Source of the DNA: Lysobacter stagni
GTDB taxonomy: Bacteria; Pseudomonadota; Gammaproteobacteria; Xanthomonadales; Xanthomonadaceae
Length of the DNA stretch: 64,000 nt
Assembly: GCF_030053425.1 (NCBI RefSeq)
Contig: NZ_JASGBI010000001.1
Coordinates: forward strand, 2,798,001-2,862,000
Direction: 5' to 3'
Shown: positions 38,581-47,572 of the stretch, one piece after another
Layout of the letters: every line of letters begins with the position of its first letter
Numbering within the stretch: the stretch's first letter is position 1
The notes under the pieces: model-generated
Told to the model about the DNA's origin: nothing
Database searches by the model: none
What the model saw: only the letters and a program-made list of their open reading frames with translations
Translations under genes and position numbers: made by a program

Positions 38581-40079
38581 GCACACCGCACTCCGTGCTG
38601 CTGGTGCTGCTGGTGCTGGTGCCCTTCGCGGCGGTTCTGGTCGGGCTGGTGCTGGGCGGGCGCAATGCCGAGCGGCTCGTGCTGGCGACGGTGGCGATCG
38701 GACTGCTGCTTGCGTTGGCGGTGGCCGCGGCGCTGATGCGGTCGCATGAAGCACTGGTGTATGTGCTCGGCGGCTGGCAACCGCCGCTGGGGGTGGCGTT
38801 GCGGGCCGATGGATTGTCGGCGGTGATGCTGGTCGCCGTGGCGGTGGTGATGGCAGGCATCGCGGTGTATGCACGCGCCAGCTTCGGCACGAAAACGGGC
38901 GAGGGCGAACGCCGCAGCGCGCTCACGTTCTGGTTGCTGCTGCTTTCCATCTGGGGCGCGCTGAACCTGGTGTTCGTCGCCGGCGACGTGTTCACGCTGT
39001 ACGTGGCGCTGGAGCTGCTGACCTTCGCGGCCGTGCCGCTGGTGTGCCTGGACGGAACCGGCGACACGCTTCGCGCCGCGTTGCGGTATCTGCTGTTCGC
39101 GCTGGTCGGCTCGATGCTGTACCTGCTGGGCGCGTTCCTGCTGTATGGCGGTTATGGCGCGCTCGACATTCCCGTGCTGGCGATGCGCGTGAAACCCGAG
39201 CCTATCGCGTGGTCGGCCGCCGCATTGATGACCGCGGGGCTGCTGGCGAAGACAGCGCTGTTCCCACTTCATCTGTGGCTTCCGCCCGCGCATGCCGGCG
39301 CGCCGGCCGCCGCGAGCGCCGTGCTCTCCGCGCTGGTGGTGAAGGGTTCCTGGTTCCTGTTGTTGCGGTTGTGGATCGACGTGTTCCCGGACGTGGTGAC
39401 GCTGGCTGCGGCGCAACTGCTGGCAGCACTCGGCGCGACCGCCATCGTCCTTGGCAACCTCACCGCACTGCGTCAGGTGCGTTTGAAGCTGCTGATCGCG
39501 TACTCGACGGTCGCACAGATCGGTTACCTGTTCCTGATGTTTCCGCTCGTCGCGGGTTTGCGCAGCAGCCCCATCGATGCTTCCACCGCCGTGACCGGCG
39601 GCATGCTGCAGACCATCTCGCACGCGACGGCTAAGGCGGCGATGTTCATGGCCGCGGGCCTGGTCTACACCACGCTCGGTCACGACCGCCTGACCGAGCT
39701 GCGCGGCGTCGGCCGGGCATTACCGATGACCACGGTCGCCTTCGCGCTGGCCGGGGCGTCGCTGATCGGGCTACCACCGAGCGGCGGCTTCCTCGCCAAA
39801 TGGTTGTTGCTGTCGGCCAGCTTTGCTTCGACGCAATGGTGGTGGGCCTGCGTGATGCTGGTGGGCGGCCTGCTCACCAGTGTTTACGTCTTCACGTTCG
39901 TCGTGCGGGCGTTGGCGCCCGCCGAGGCCGGCTGGACGCCGAAATCGCGCGTGCCGGCGTACCAGCAACACGCAGTGCTGGCGCTTGCGTTGTGCTCGTT
40001 CGTGCTCGGCGCGGCGGCCTGGTTGCCGGGCGACCTGATGCGGATCGGCGCTCCGACGCCGGCGGGAGCGGCCCGGTGA
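38577..40079 (+). CDS. mrpD: Mrp antiporter subunit D / NuoL-M-N-type membrane subunit 1
   Basis: A 500-residue protein with about 14 helices. The conserved proton-channel stretch of complex I-like antiporters is visible (LLAKTALFPLHLWLPPAHAGA, then AVLSALVVKGSWFLLLR), with the key Lys in helix 7 (AKTALFP) and a second Lys near LVVKG. MrpD moves protons in exchange for Na+ or K+ as part of the complex. It is followed by another protein of the same fold. Confidence 0.88.
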   Translation: MSTPHSVLLVLLVLVPFAAVLVGLVLGGRNAERLVLATVAIGLLLALAVAAALMRSHEALVYVLGGWQPPLGVALRADGLSAVMLVAVAVVMAGIAVYARASFGTKTGEGERRSALTFWLLLLSIWGALNLVFVAGDVFTLYVALELLTFAAVPLVCLDGTGDTLRAALRYLLFALVGSMLYLLGAFLLYGGYGALDIPVLAMRVKPEPIAWSAAALMTAGLLAKTALFPLHLWLPPAHAGAPAAASAVLSALVVKGSWFLLLRLWIDVFPDVVTLAAAQLLAALGATAIVLGNLTALRQVRLKLLIAYSTVAQIGYLFLMFPLVAGLRSSPIDASTAVTGGMLQTISHATAKAAMFMAAGLVYTTLGHDRLTELRGVGRALPMTTVAFALAGASLIGLPPSGGFLAKWLLLSASFASTQWWWACVMLVGGLLTSVYVFTFVVRALAPAEAGWTPKSRVPAYQQHAVLALALCSFVLGAAAWLPGDLMRIGAPTPAGAAR

Positions 40080-41704
40080 ACGGCCCCTTGTTGCTCACCG
40101 CTGCGCTGGGCATTCCGTTGGCGCTGTTGATCGCTTGCGCGATGCGACCGCTGCGTGAGCGGATGCTGCACGTGTTGCCATGGGCACCCGTGCCGGCTTT
40201 GTTGGCGGGTTTGGCAGGTATGTCCAGTGGTACCTGGACGCTGGGCACCTCACGTTTCGCGCTGGAGTTCGGCCTGGACGCACCGGGCGCGATGCTGCTG
40301 GCGGCCGGGGCGCTGCTGTGGATATTCGCCGCAATCCATGCCATCGGCTGGGCGCCGAGCCGCGGCAACACCGGCGCCTTCGCGGTGGCGTGGCTGATGA
40401 CGCTCACCGGCTCCATCGGTGTGTTCGTGAGCGCCGACGTGGTGGGCTTCTACTTCCTGCTGGCCGTGTTGAGCGTGGGCGCAAGCGCGCTGGTACTGCA
40501 GGGTGCGCAGCCCGCGTCGCTGCGCGCCGCCGCGGTGTATCTGGGAGTTGCGCTGCTCGCCGAAGCATTCCTGCTGGCGGCGTTGGTGCTGATGGCCCAG
40601 TCGCCCGGCATCAGTGGCCTGCGGATCGATGCACTCGCCGCTGGCATCGCGCAGCATCCGCGTGCCGATCTCATTGTGTGGTTGCTGGTCGTCGGCCTTG
40701 GCATGAAAGCGGGTGTGGTGCCGCTGCACTTCTGGATGCCGATGGCCTACCGCGCCGCACCGACGCCGGCGGCCGCCGTGATGAGCGGTGTCGTGGTGAA
40801 GGCCAGCGTCATCGCGATGATTCGCCTGCTGCCGTTGCATTCGATGCCGTCGGCACCGGCCATCGCGCTGGTCGTGCTGGGGCTGAGCGGCGCGTTCTTC
40901 GGCGTGGCGATAGGACTGGGCAAACGCGATCCGGCGCTGATCCTGGCGTATTCCAGCGTCAGCCAGCTGGGTTTCATCGCGGCGATGGTCGGCATGGGGG
41001 GGGCGAAAGCTCTTGTTCTCGCCGCGCCGACGGCCGTGGCGTTCTATGCCATGCACCACCTGCTGGTGAAGGGGGCGCTGTTCCTTGCCGTGGGCGCGGC
41101 ACCGTTCGCGCGCGTGCGCCTGCTGATGTGGCCGGCCGGCGTGATCGCGCTGGGTCTGGGCGGCCTGCCGTTCACTGGTGGCTGGCTGGCGAAGTACGCC
41201 AGCAAGGACCTCATGGGCGACGGCTTCGTCGGAGTGCTTGCCGTGCTCTCCTCGATAGCCACGACGATGCTGATGCTGCACTTCCTGCGGCACCTTCGCG
41301 TTTGCGCCGGGCGCGACGGCGTTTCGGATGCACGCAGGGCAGGGGCGGGGTTGATGGTCGCCACCTGGCTGGCGATGGCGTTGGCGTCGGTGCTGATGCC
41401 GTGGTGGATCTACCTCGCAACGGACCAACGCGGTGCGTTCAGCGCGTTCGCGGTGTGGTCGGCCGCATGGCCTGTCGCGATCGGCGTTGCGTTGTCCACG
41501 TTGATCTCGCGATGGGTGCGTACGCAGCACGGCGGCGATTCGGCGCAGACGCCGGCCTGGCTGACGTCGATGGAACGCGCCGGTCAACGCATGAGCATCG
41601 CCGGCGAGCACGTCGACACCTGGGTACGACGCTGGCCGGTCGCAGGTCTCCTGCTGCTGGGCGTGTGCGCCGCGACGTACTTCGCCTTGCGCACATGGCA
41701 CTGA
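40076..41704 (+). CDS. NuoL/M/N-type membrane subunit 2 of the Mrp antiporter (MrpA/D-like)
   Basis: A 542-residue membrane protein with about 14 helices. LGMKAGVVPLHFWMPMAYRA, then AAVMSGVVVKASVIAMIRL, keeps both channel lysines. DPALILAYSSVSQLGFIAAM is the usual broken-helix region. It is shorter than a normal MrpA (about 800 residues), whose C-terminal DUF4040 part is here fused to MrpB, so this protein may supply the NuoL-like half of MrpA. The GTG start overlaps the mrpD stop. It closes the seven-gene overlapping chain; a gap of 10 bases separates it from the next permease gene. Confidence 0.85.
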   Translation: MNGPLLLTAALGIPLALLIACAMRPLRERMLHVLPWAPVPALLAGLAGMSSGTWTLGTSRFALEFGLDAPGAMLLAAGALLWIFAAIHAIGWAPSRGNTGAFAVAWLMTLTGSIGVFVSADVVGFYFLLAVLSVGASALVLQGAQPASLRAAAVYLGVALLAEAFLLAALVLMAQSPGISGLRIDALAAGIAQHPRADLIVWLLVVGLGMKAGVVPLHFWMPMAYRAAPTPAAAVMSGVVVKASVIAMIRLLPLHSMPSAPAIALVVLGLSGAFFGVAIGLGKRDPALILAYSSVSQLGFIAAMVGMGGAKALVLAAPTAVAFYAMHHLLVKGALFLAVGAAPFARVRLLMWPAGVIALGLGGLPFTGGWLAKYASKDLMGDGFVGVLAVLSSIATTMLMLHFLRHLRVCAGRDGVSDARRAGAGLMVATWLAMALASVLMPWWIYLATDQRGAFSAFAVWSAAWPVAIGVALSTLISRWVRTQHGGDSAQTPAWLTSMERAGQRMSIAGEHVDTWVRRWPVAGLLLLGVCAATYFALRTWH

Positions 41705-41714
41705 GGAGAGCGCA

Positions 41715-43151
41715 ATGAATGCTCCCAAGGACCAGACACTTTCGTTCGGCGCGCTGATTTCGCTGGTCGTCGGTTCGATGATCGGGTCGGGCATCTTCGC
41801 CTTGCCGTCCGCGTTCGGCCGCACCACGGGCGCGGTGGGGGCGGTCATCGCGTGGATGATCGCGGGCATCGGCATGCTGATGCTGGCGTTCGTGTTCCAG
41901 ACGCTTTCGCGACGCAAACCGGAGCTCGATTCGGGCATCTATGCCTATGCCAAGGCCGGCTTCGGCAACTACCTGGGGTTCGTGTCCGCGGTGGGGTACT
42001 GGATTGGCTGCTGCCTGGCCGATGTCGCCTGCCTGGTGCTGATCAAGGCGACGCTGGGTCAATTCTTTCCGGTGTTCGGCGACGGCACCACGCCGGTGGC
42101 CATCGTTTCGGCCTCGTTGCTGCTATGGGGCGTGCACGTGCTGATCCTGCGCGGCATCAAGGAAGCCGCCGCGCTCAACACCATCGCCACCATCGCCAAA
42201 CTGGTTCCGATCGCCACGTTCATCGTGGTGGTCGTCATCGGCTTTCGACGCGACGTGTTCGCGCTGAACCTGTGGGGCGGCGAGCCGGCCACGGTGTCCA
42301 GCGTGGCCAGCCAGGTGCGGGCGACGATGCTGGTCACGGTGTTCGTGTTCGTCGGCATCGAGGGCGCCAGCGTGTACTCCCGCTACGCACGTCGTCGCGA
42401 GGACGTCGGATTGGCGACGGTGCTCGGCTTCCTGGGCGTGCTGTGCCTGTTGATCCTGGTGACGATGTTCTCCTACGGCATCCTGCTGCGTCCTGACCTG
42501 GCGGCGCTGGCGACACCGTCCATGGCTGGCGTGATGGAAGCGGTGGTCGGGCCGTGGGGCAGGGTGTTCGTCAGCGTGGGCTTGCTGATCTCGGTGCTGG
42601 GCAACTACCTGTCGTGGTCCTTGCTGGCTGCCGAAGTGCTGCATTCGGCCGCGCGCGACAGGACCATGCCCATCGGGCTGGCGCGCGAGAACGCCAATGG
42701 CGTTCCGGCCGCCGCGCTTTGGCTGACGAACCTGCTTATCCAGTTGTTCCTGCTGGTGACCTGGTTCGCCGAGTACGCCTTCATCCTGGCGCTGAAGATG
42801 ACCAGCTCGATGACGCTGGTTCCGTACCTGCTGGTCGCGGCGTACGGACTCAAGCTGGCGTGGACCGGCGAGACCTACGCATCCGGTGAATCGAAGAGCC
42901 GGCGTGCCGGATTCGTGTGCGGCGCCATCGCCACCGTCTACGCGGCGGGCATGCTGTATTCCGGAGGTATGAAGTACCTGCTGCTGTCCGCCTTGCTGTA
43001 CGCGCCTGGCTCGATCCTGTTCTTCCTGTCGCGGCGCGAGCAGGGACACCACCGCACCTTCAATCGTGCCGAACTGTTGCTGTTCGCCGTGCTGTGCGTG
43101 GCGGCGCTCGCGGCGCTGTACGGACTGGTATCCGGCACGCTGGTCATCTAG
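41715..43151 (+). CDS. Basic amino-acid antiporter, APC superfamily, second copy
   Basis: A 478-residue transporter, clearly a paralogue of the gene at 29097: same length, matching landmarks VVGSMIGSGIFALPSAF, SGIYAYAKAGFGNYLGF, FVFVGIEGASVYSRYARRRE and LGNYLSWSLLAAEVL. The divergence suggests a different substrate or direction (for example arginine/agmatine or lysine exchange). It is placed directly behind the antiporter operon (GAGGAGAG before its ATG) and 13 bases before the outer-membrane channel gene. Confidence 0.85.
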   Translation: MNAPKDQTLSFGALISLVVGSMIGSGIFALPSAFGRTTGAVGAVIAWMIAGIGMLMLAFVFQTLSRRKPELDSGIYAYAKAGFGNYLGFVSAVGYWIGCCLADVACLVLIKATLGQFFPVFGDGTTPVAIVSASLLLWGVHVLILRGIKEAAALNTIATIAKLVPIATFIVVVVIGFRRDVFALNLWGGEPATVSSVASQVRATMLVTVFVFVGIEGASVYSRYARRREDVGLATVLGFLGVLCLLILVTMFSYGILLRPDLAALATPSMAGVMEAVVGPWGRVFVSVGLLISVLGNYLSWSLLAAEVLHSAARDRTMPIGLARENANGVPAAALWLTNLLIQLFLLVTWFAEYAFILALKMTSSMTLVPYLLVAAYGLKLAWTGETYASGESKSRRAGFVCGAIATVYAAGMLYSGGMKYLLLSALLYAPGSILFFLSRREQGHHRTFNRAELLLFAVLCVAALAALYGLVSGTLVI

Positions 43152-43164
43152 AGGAGGGCGCATC

Positions 43165-44649
43165 GTGAACAACGCATTGCCTGCCGGACACGGGATGCCC
43201 CGAATGCATGGTCTCAAGGTCTGCCTGTGCGCTGCCGTCGCCACGGTGCTGTTGTCGGGCTGCCTGCTGGGCCCCGACTACGTGCGCCCCGACGTCGACA
43301 CACCTGAGCGCTGGCGCGTGGAGTATCCCGTCGCCGTGGAAGTGGCCAACACCGCGTGGTGGAAACAGTTCGACGATCCGGTTCTCGATGGGCTCATCGA
43401 CGACGCGCTGCGCGAGAACCTTGACGTGCGGATTGCGGCCGCGCGCGTCGAACAGTTCATGGGGGTGCTCAACGCCACGCGTTCGCAGTTGTTCCCGCAG
43501 GTCGGCTACGACCTCAACGCCAGCCGCACCCGTGCCAGTCGTGAAGGCCAGCCGCCCATTCCGGCAGGGGCGGACCCTTACTTCACGCTGTACCAGGGGG
43601 CCGTGGGCGCCGCATGGCAGCTGGACCTGTTCGGCCGCGTGCGCCGGCTGAACGAAGCGGCGCAGGCGAGGGTGTACGCCAGCGAACAGGCGCGTCGTGG
43701 CACCGTGCTCTCTCTGGTGACCACGGTGGCGGCCAGCTACATCACGCTGCGCGGGCTGGATCGCCAGCTGGAAGTGGCAGAGGCCACGTCGCACAACTTC
43801 GCGGAGACCGCACGCATCTTCGACCTGCGGTTCAAGGCGGGCATCGTGTCGTCCACCGAGGTCTCGCAGATCCAGTCGCAGTACCAGCAGACACGGGCGA
43901 CGATCCCGCTGATCGAGCAGCAGATCGCCGCGCTGGAGAACCTGCTGTCGATCACGCTGGGGCGCAATCCCGGACCCATTCCGCGTGGAAAATCGATCGA
44001 TGAACTGATCGCGCCAGCCGTACCCGAAGGCCTGCCGTCGGAGCTGCTGGAACGCCGCCCCGACATCATTCAGGCAGAGCAGAACCTGGTGGCGGCCAAT
44101 GCCAACATCGGAGCAACGCGTGCGCTGTACTTTCCTTCGCTGTCGCTGACCGGGCTGTTGGGTTCGGTGAGCACCGCGGCCGGCAACTTCCTCACCGGAC
44201 CTGCGAGCACCTGGCAAGCGGCTGCGGCGGTCAGCGGCCCCATCTTCACCTTCGGTGGCATCAAGGGGCAGGTTCGAAGCGCCGAGGCGCAGGCAGACGA
44301 AGCGGTATTCGTGTACCAGCGCACCATCCTCAACGCGTTCCGCGAAACCAACGACGCGCTCACCGGTGTCGTGCGCAAGGCCGAAGAACTCACGGCCCAG
44401 GAAGCGAGGGTGCGCAACCTGCGCGAGTCCGCGCGGCTGTCACGGTTGAAGTTCGACTACGGTGTGGTCGGCTACGTCGAAGTGCTGGTGGCCGACAACG
44501 AACTGTTCGCGGCCGAGATCGCCCTGGCACGCGTGCGCGCCGAACGCTATACCGAGATCGTCAACGTCTACCGCGCGGTCGGCGGTGGCTGGGTCGACAC
44601 GGCGGCCGAAACGGCTGCGACGGCGTCCGTGCCAGGCGGTTCGCTATAG
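43165..44649 (+). CDS. Outer-membrane efflux lipoprotein, NodT family (TolC-like)
   Basis: A 494-residue outer-membrane channel lipoprotein. The signal ends in lipobox LLSGC, followed by LLGPDYVRPDVDTP, the standard NodT/OprM opening (GPdYxrP). Two long repeated coiled-coil regions follow, with WWKQFDDPVLDGLIDDALRE and LLERRPDIIQAEQNLVAANA. The GTG at 43165 with AGGAGGG upstream is preferred; the ATG at 43195 is an alternative. It is the natural third part for the RND pump at 33099, from which it is separated by 7 kb. Confidence 0.88.
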   Translation: MNNALPAGHGMPRMHGLKVCLCAAVATVLLSGCLLGPDYVRPDVDTPERWRVEYPVAVEVANTAWWKQFDDPVLDGLIDDALRENLDVRIAAARVEQFMGVLNATRSQLFPQVGYDLNASRTRASREGQPPIPAGADPYFTLYQGAVGAAWQLDLFGRVRRLNEAAQARVYASEQARRGTVLSLVTTVAASYITLRGLDRQLEVAEATSHNFAETARIFDLRFKAGIVSSTEVSQIQSQYQQTRATIPLIEQQIAALENLLSITLGRNPGPIPRGKSIDELIAPAVPEGLPSELLERRPDIIQAEQNLVAANANIGATRALYFPSLSLTGLLGSVSTAAGNFLTGPASTWQAAAAVSGPIFTFGGIKGQVRSAEAQADEAVFVYQRTILNAFRETNDALTGVVRKAEELTAQEARVRNLRESARLSRLKFDYGVVGYVEVLVADNELFAAEIALARVRAERYTEIVNVYRAVGGGWVDTAAETAATASVPGGSL

Positions 44650-44727
44650 GCGACGCAGGGGAGGGGCCTTCGGAGAGCACAGAGGGCGCATAAGTTCGAA
44701 ACCGGCACCGGGATCGCTTCCCCTCCT

Positions 44728-45030
44728 TCAGCGCCCGTCGGACACGTCCTGATTTCCCGCTTCGCCGACCACTTCCCGCCATACCCGGGTGTACAACGTC
44801 CACCGGATCGAGCCCGGTTCGGCCTCCTTGATGGCGCGCTGCAGGCGGGCGATGAATTCCGAGGCCAGTTCCGGCGGGCCGGACGCGACCGACAGCCCGA
44901 TCAGGGCCGACAACGCGTTGACCGTCTCCTGCAGTTCGAACTCGTCGACCTTCAAGGTTCCCCCGACCGTAGTGCCCGGACCCTGCCGCCAATGAACGGC
45001 AGGTTCGCGGACTCTAGCGGAACCCTTCAT
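44728..45030 (-). CDS. Small protein of unknown function
   Basis: A 100-residue polar, probably soluble protein (start MKGSARVREPAVHWRQ). The central helix-rich part is KVDEFELQETVNALSALIGL and LASEFIARLQRAIKEAEPGS, with a TLYTRVWREVVGE end. No signal or membrane segment. The open frame extends 49 codons upstream, but that part has no protein-like composition. It is convergent with the efflux channel gene. Family not recognised. Confidence 0.55.
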   Translation of the reverse strand: MKGSARVREPAVHWRQGPGTTVGGTLKVDEFELQETVNALSALIGLSVASGPPELASEFIARLQRAIKEAEPGSIRWTLYTRVWREVVGEAGNQDVSDGR

Positions 45031-45145
45031 GAACTCTTTGCCATCGGCGACAAGAAACAGGCCCGGATGGCCATCACGGGCGGTTTCTTGACGGCATGCA
45101 GGACGAGGCCGGCTCGCGGGGCGATCTTCCTGGGCTGACCGCGAA

Positions 45146-45424
45146 CTACTGCGGCGCGAGGCACATCGCCTCGTCATTCGCTGCCGGCGGGAACATTCTC
45201 AACACGACATCGTCCGTCTGATCGAGCGCGTTGATGTGTTCATCCGCGAACGAGATTGCCAGCCGATACATGGCGGATCGGGCTGAGCCCGACTCGCTGG
45301 CGGAAAGCATGCCGCTGACCATGCTCGAGAACAGCTTTGCGCTCGCAGATCCGGAGAGCTCGATGGAAAGCTTGAGAACCTTGGTCAACGCCAGGATGGA
45401 TTCGCAATTGTCGTACGGCTGCAT
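45146..45424 (-). CDS. Small protein of unknown function
   Basis: A 92-residue acidic/helical protein starting MQPYDNCESILALTKV and ending NDEAMCLAPQ. The open frame continues upstream to 45805, but that extension reads across a dispersed palindrome pair (45638-45721) and gives the artefact phrase FGSKADIS seen at other copies, so it was dropped. No clear ribosome site lies before 45424. Function unknown. Confidence 0.5.
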   Translation of the reverse strand: MQPYDNCESILALTKVLKLSIELSGSASAKLFSSMVSGMLSASESGSARSAMYRLAISFADEHINALDQTDDVVLRMFPPAANDEAMCLAPQ

Positions 45425-45796
45425 TGAAGGTGGCCAAGGCGGGCCTCCGCATAGTGGCACTCCACGCGGTTGGTCGCGTGACGACGTCATCACTGCGGGT
45501 CTCATCGCAGCCACGCGGGTCGCGCCATCGCGATCTGAATAGCCGCACGCTGATGGGAAGCGACTCGGGCGCCGAGGTGCACCTACAGTTCGAGGGGAGG
45601 CATTGAAGTGCTTTAGAGATCTTGGCGACCGGTCAGTCTGTCCGCTTCTGGCCGATGACATTGGGGCAGGGCGGAAGACGGGGCTGGTGCTAATGTCCGC
45701 TTTCGACCCAAAGCGGTCATTCGCGACCGCAAGCGTCGGCGATACCATGCAACCTCTTGCTGCGGACGAGCAGCCCTCGATAGACCGATAGAGAGC
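45425..45796. other. Intergenic region with a paired palindromic repeat
   Basis: About 370 bases without a supported gene. It contains the composite palindrome element at 45638-45721 and otherwise looks non-coding. Confidence 0.5.
45638..45721. repeat. Composite palindromic repeat (BIME-like), copy 1
   Basis: A degenerate B-type unit (GTCCGCTTCTGGCCGAT then GACATT), a roughly 30-base spacer (GGGGCAGGGCGGAAGACG...), and an A-type palindrome with centre TTCGACCCAA (45692-45721). The same order recurs at 59069 and 59521, and inverted at 61457 and 62312. Confidence 0.8.
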
Positions 45797-46735
45797 ATGT
45801 TGCAACGTTGCAAAATCGCACCCTTGGTCGCTCTGTCTCTCCTGTACGCGTTTGCAGCGCCATGCATTGCCTCGTCTTCCTGGGAGCCATCACCGGGGCA
45901 CGAGCAAGTGCCCATCTGGCCTGGTCTCATTCCCGACGCAAAGCCATTAGACAAGCCGGAAGTGTCCGGACCGGCGACGAAGCGACTTGTTGGCGGGAAG
46001 CCGTGGGTGTTCGTGGCTCAGGTCGCGGAGCCGACGATGACGGTATACCCACCAAGGGCGCCGAACACCGGCGCTGCCGTAGTCGTGTTTCCGGGTGGCG
46101 GATACAACGTGCTGGCCATGGACCTGGAGGGTACTGAAGCCTGCGATTGGTTAACATCCAAGGGCATCACGTGCGTTCTGCTGAAGTATCGCGTGCCGTG
46201 CGAGAAATCAGGTCCGTATCGGAATTGCTTGACCGCACTGCAAGATGCACAGCGGACGGTGGGCTTGGTCCGCTTCCACGCATCTAAGTGGAACATCGAT
46301 CCGCGAAAGATTGGTGTCATGGGGTTCTCGGCGGGCGGTCATATGGTTGTCGCGATGAGCACGCAGTTCGACAAGCGTCTGTATACAGCGGTCGACGCGG
46401 CGGACGCGGAGAGCTGCCGTCCCGACTTTGCCGTGGCGCTCTACCCGGGGCACTTGGCCGTGCCGGCGAAAGACTTCGCGCTCAACCCGGATGTGCGGAT
46501 CAGCAGCCAGACCCCGCCGACGTTCCTACTCCACGCACAGGACGACCCGATCGACCCAGTCGAGAACTCGCTTGTCTACTACCTGGCGCTGAGGAAAGCG
46601 AAGGTTCCTGCGGAACTGCATGTGTTCGCAAAGGGCGGACACGCATTCGGGTTGCGAGCTACGGGGTCACCGGTTGACGAGTGGCCGACGCTCTTGGAGG
46701 GATGGCTGGGCGCGATTGGCATGACGCCGAGGTAA
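45797..46735 (+). CDS. Secreted alpha/beta-hydrolase, acetyl-esterase/xylanase-like
   Basis: A 312-residue exported esterase. The signal peptide ends at CIASS. The oxyanion loop is VVVFPGGGYNVLAMDLEG (HGG-type), the nucleophile elbow is VMGFSAGGHMV, the acid is in LLHAQDDPIDPVENS and the His is in FAKGGHAFGL. This is the BD-FAE/acetylxylan-esterase-like family, likely deacetylating plant or other polysaccharides in the periplasm or outside. Codon use is less GC-biased than the chromosomal genes upstream, consistent with acquired DNA. It sits between two palindromic repeat units. Confidence 0.85.
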   Translation: MLQRCKIAPLVALSLLYAFAAPCIASSSWEPSPGHEQVPIWPGLIPDAKPLDKPEVSGPATKRLVGGKPWVFVAQVAEPTMTVYPPRAPNTGAAVVVFPGGGYNVLAMDLEGTEACDWLTSKGITCVLLKYRVPCEKSGPYRNCLTALQDAQRTVGLVRFHASKWNIDPRKIGVMGFSAGGHMVVAMSTQFDKRLYTAVDAADAESCRPDFAVALYPGHLAVPAKDFALNPDVRISSQTPPTFLLHAQDDPIDPVENSLVYYLALRKAKVPAELHVFAKGGHAFGLRATGSPVDEWPTLLEGWLGAIGMTPR

Positions 46736-46740
46736 GTCGA

Positions 46741-46769
46741 ACGTCCGCTTCTGGCCGATAGCGGACATT
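46741..46769. repeat. Palindromic repeat, B type, behind small-gene copy 1
   Basis: A stem-loop with arms GTCCGCT/AGCGGAC and centre TCTGGCCGAT. It lies 9 bases past the stop of the gene at 46779, the same position as at 47165 and 60098, and may act as its terminator. Confidence 0.8.
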
Positions 46770-46778
46770 GTGGCGGGG

Positions 46779-47033
46779 TCAGGATGCGGCCATTCCTCGA
46801 TGACGGTATTCGCCCAGGTCGACCACCAGCACTTTGACCTTGGGTCTATTGGCCGCATGGCGGGCTTCTTCGGCGGCCCGGCGGCTCGCGAAACCCTTGA
46901 GTCGAAGCTCCATCTTGTCGCGCCACATCAGGCCGCGCAGGCGTTCGATGGTCATACGCTGACCATCCTCAGAGACCAGGTGGCGACCGCGCAGCCGCCA
47001 CCCGTACCAGTCGTCCTCGAAGTCGAAGTTCAT
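46779..47033 (-). CDS. Small inovirus-associated protein (DUF3653-like), copy 1
   Basis: An 84-residue protein starting MNFDFEDDWYGWRLRGRH, then DGQRMTIERLRGLMWRDKME and a basic tail that ends in a conserved VLVVDLGEYR element. Nearly identical copies are at 47204 and 60137 and a divergent one at 60696. From memory it resembles small DUF3653-type proteins of Xanthomonas/Vibrio filamentous phages; not checked. Here it stands outside the prophage proper. The read-through frame to 47351 is not used. Confidence 0.7.
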   Translation of the reverse strand: MNFDFEDDWYGWRLRGRHLVSEDGQRMTIERLRGLMWRDKMELRLKGFASRRAAEEARHAANRPKVKVLVVDLGEYRHRGMAAS

Positions 47034-47156
47034 GCGGGCACCCCCTGTGCCAGTAGCTGGGGGACAGCGTCCGGGCAGGGATGGCGGGTTGCCCTGAGGC
47101 GGGTCAAAACTTTGGCCCAAAGCCCGGAGAGCCAAGCCAGGCGGCGACCACGGCCA

Positions 47157-47167
47157 TTTGACATAAT
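47157..47167 (+). other. Orphan dif-type XerD arm
   Basis: ATTTGACATAA matches the XerD side of gammaproteobacterial dif (ATTTAACATAA on this strand) at 10 of 11 bases, but the rest is replaced by the palindrome that starts at 47165. It ends the 425-bp unit around copy 1 in the same place where the attachment sites end units 2 and 3. Confidence 0.55.
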
Positions 47168-47194
47168 GTCCGCTCCTGGCCGATAGCGGACATT
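47165..47194. repeat. Palindromic repeat, B type, behind small-gene copy 2
   Basis: AATGTCCGCTCCTGGCCGAT followed by the complementary AGCGGACATT arm. It sits 9 bases from the stop of the gene at 47204. Confidence 0.8.
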
Positions 47195-47203
47195 GAGACG
47201 GGA

Positions 47204-47458
47204 TCAGGACGCAGCCATTCCGCGATGCCGGTATTCGTCCAGGTCGACCACCAGCACCTTGACCTTGGGTCGGTTGGCAGCTCGGTGGGCTTCCTCGGCC
47301 GCACGGCGGCTGGCGTAGCCTTTGAGCCGAAGCTCCATCTTGTCGCGCCACATCAGGCCGCGCAGGCGTTCGATGGTCATACGCTGACCATCCTCAGAGA
47401 CCAGGTGGCGACCCCGCAGCCGCCACCCGTACCAGTCGTCCTCGAAGTCGAAGTTCAT
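47204..47458 (-). CDS. Small inovirus-associated protein (DUF3653-like), copy 2
   Basis: 84 residues, differing from copy 1 at only a handful of positions (for example KGYASRRAAEEAHRAANRP). Its flanks are also repeated: the palindrome downstream, and the stretch GCCCTGAGGCGGGTCAAAAC upstream (with GGTTTTGACCC on the coding strand, a possible -35 box). It is the last gene before the left attachment site at 47580. Confidence 0.7.
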   Translation of the reverse strand: MNFDFEDDWYGWRLRGRHLVSEDGQRMTIERLRGLMWRDKMELRLKGYASRRAAEEAHRAANRPKVKVLVVDLDEYRHRGMAAS

Positions 47459-47572
47459 GCAGGCACCCCTTGTGCCAGAGACCGGGGACTAGCGTCCGGG
47501 CAGGGGTGACGGGTTGCCCTGAGGCGGGTCAAAACCTTAGCCCAAAGCCCGCAGAGCCAAGCCAGGCGGCGG

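Noticed and set aside
45425..45805. N-terminal extension of the gene at 45146
   Set aside because: It reads through a palindromic repeat and gives the artefact phrase FGSKADIS that appears wherever this repeat is translated.
46779..47351. 190-codon read-through frame including small-gene copy 1
   Set aside because: The extra N-terminal part comes from translating the repeat unit and a neighbouring copy in another frame; the 84-residue start has identical copies elsewhere.
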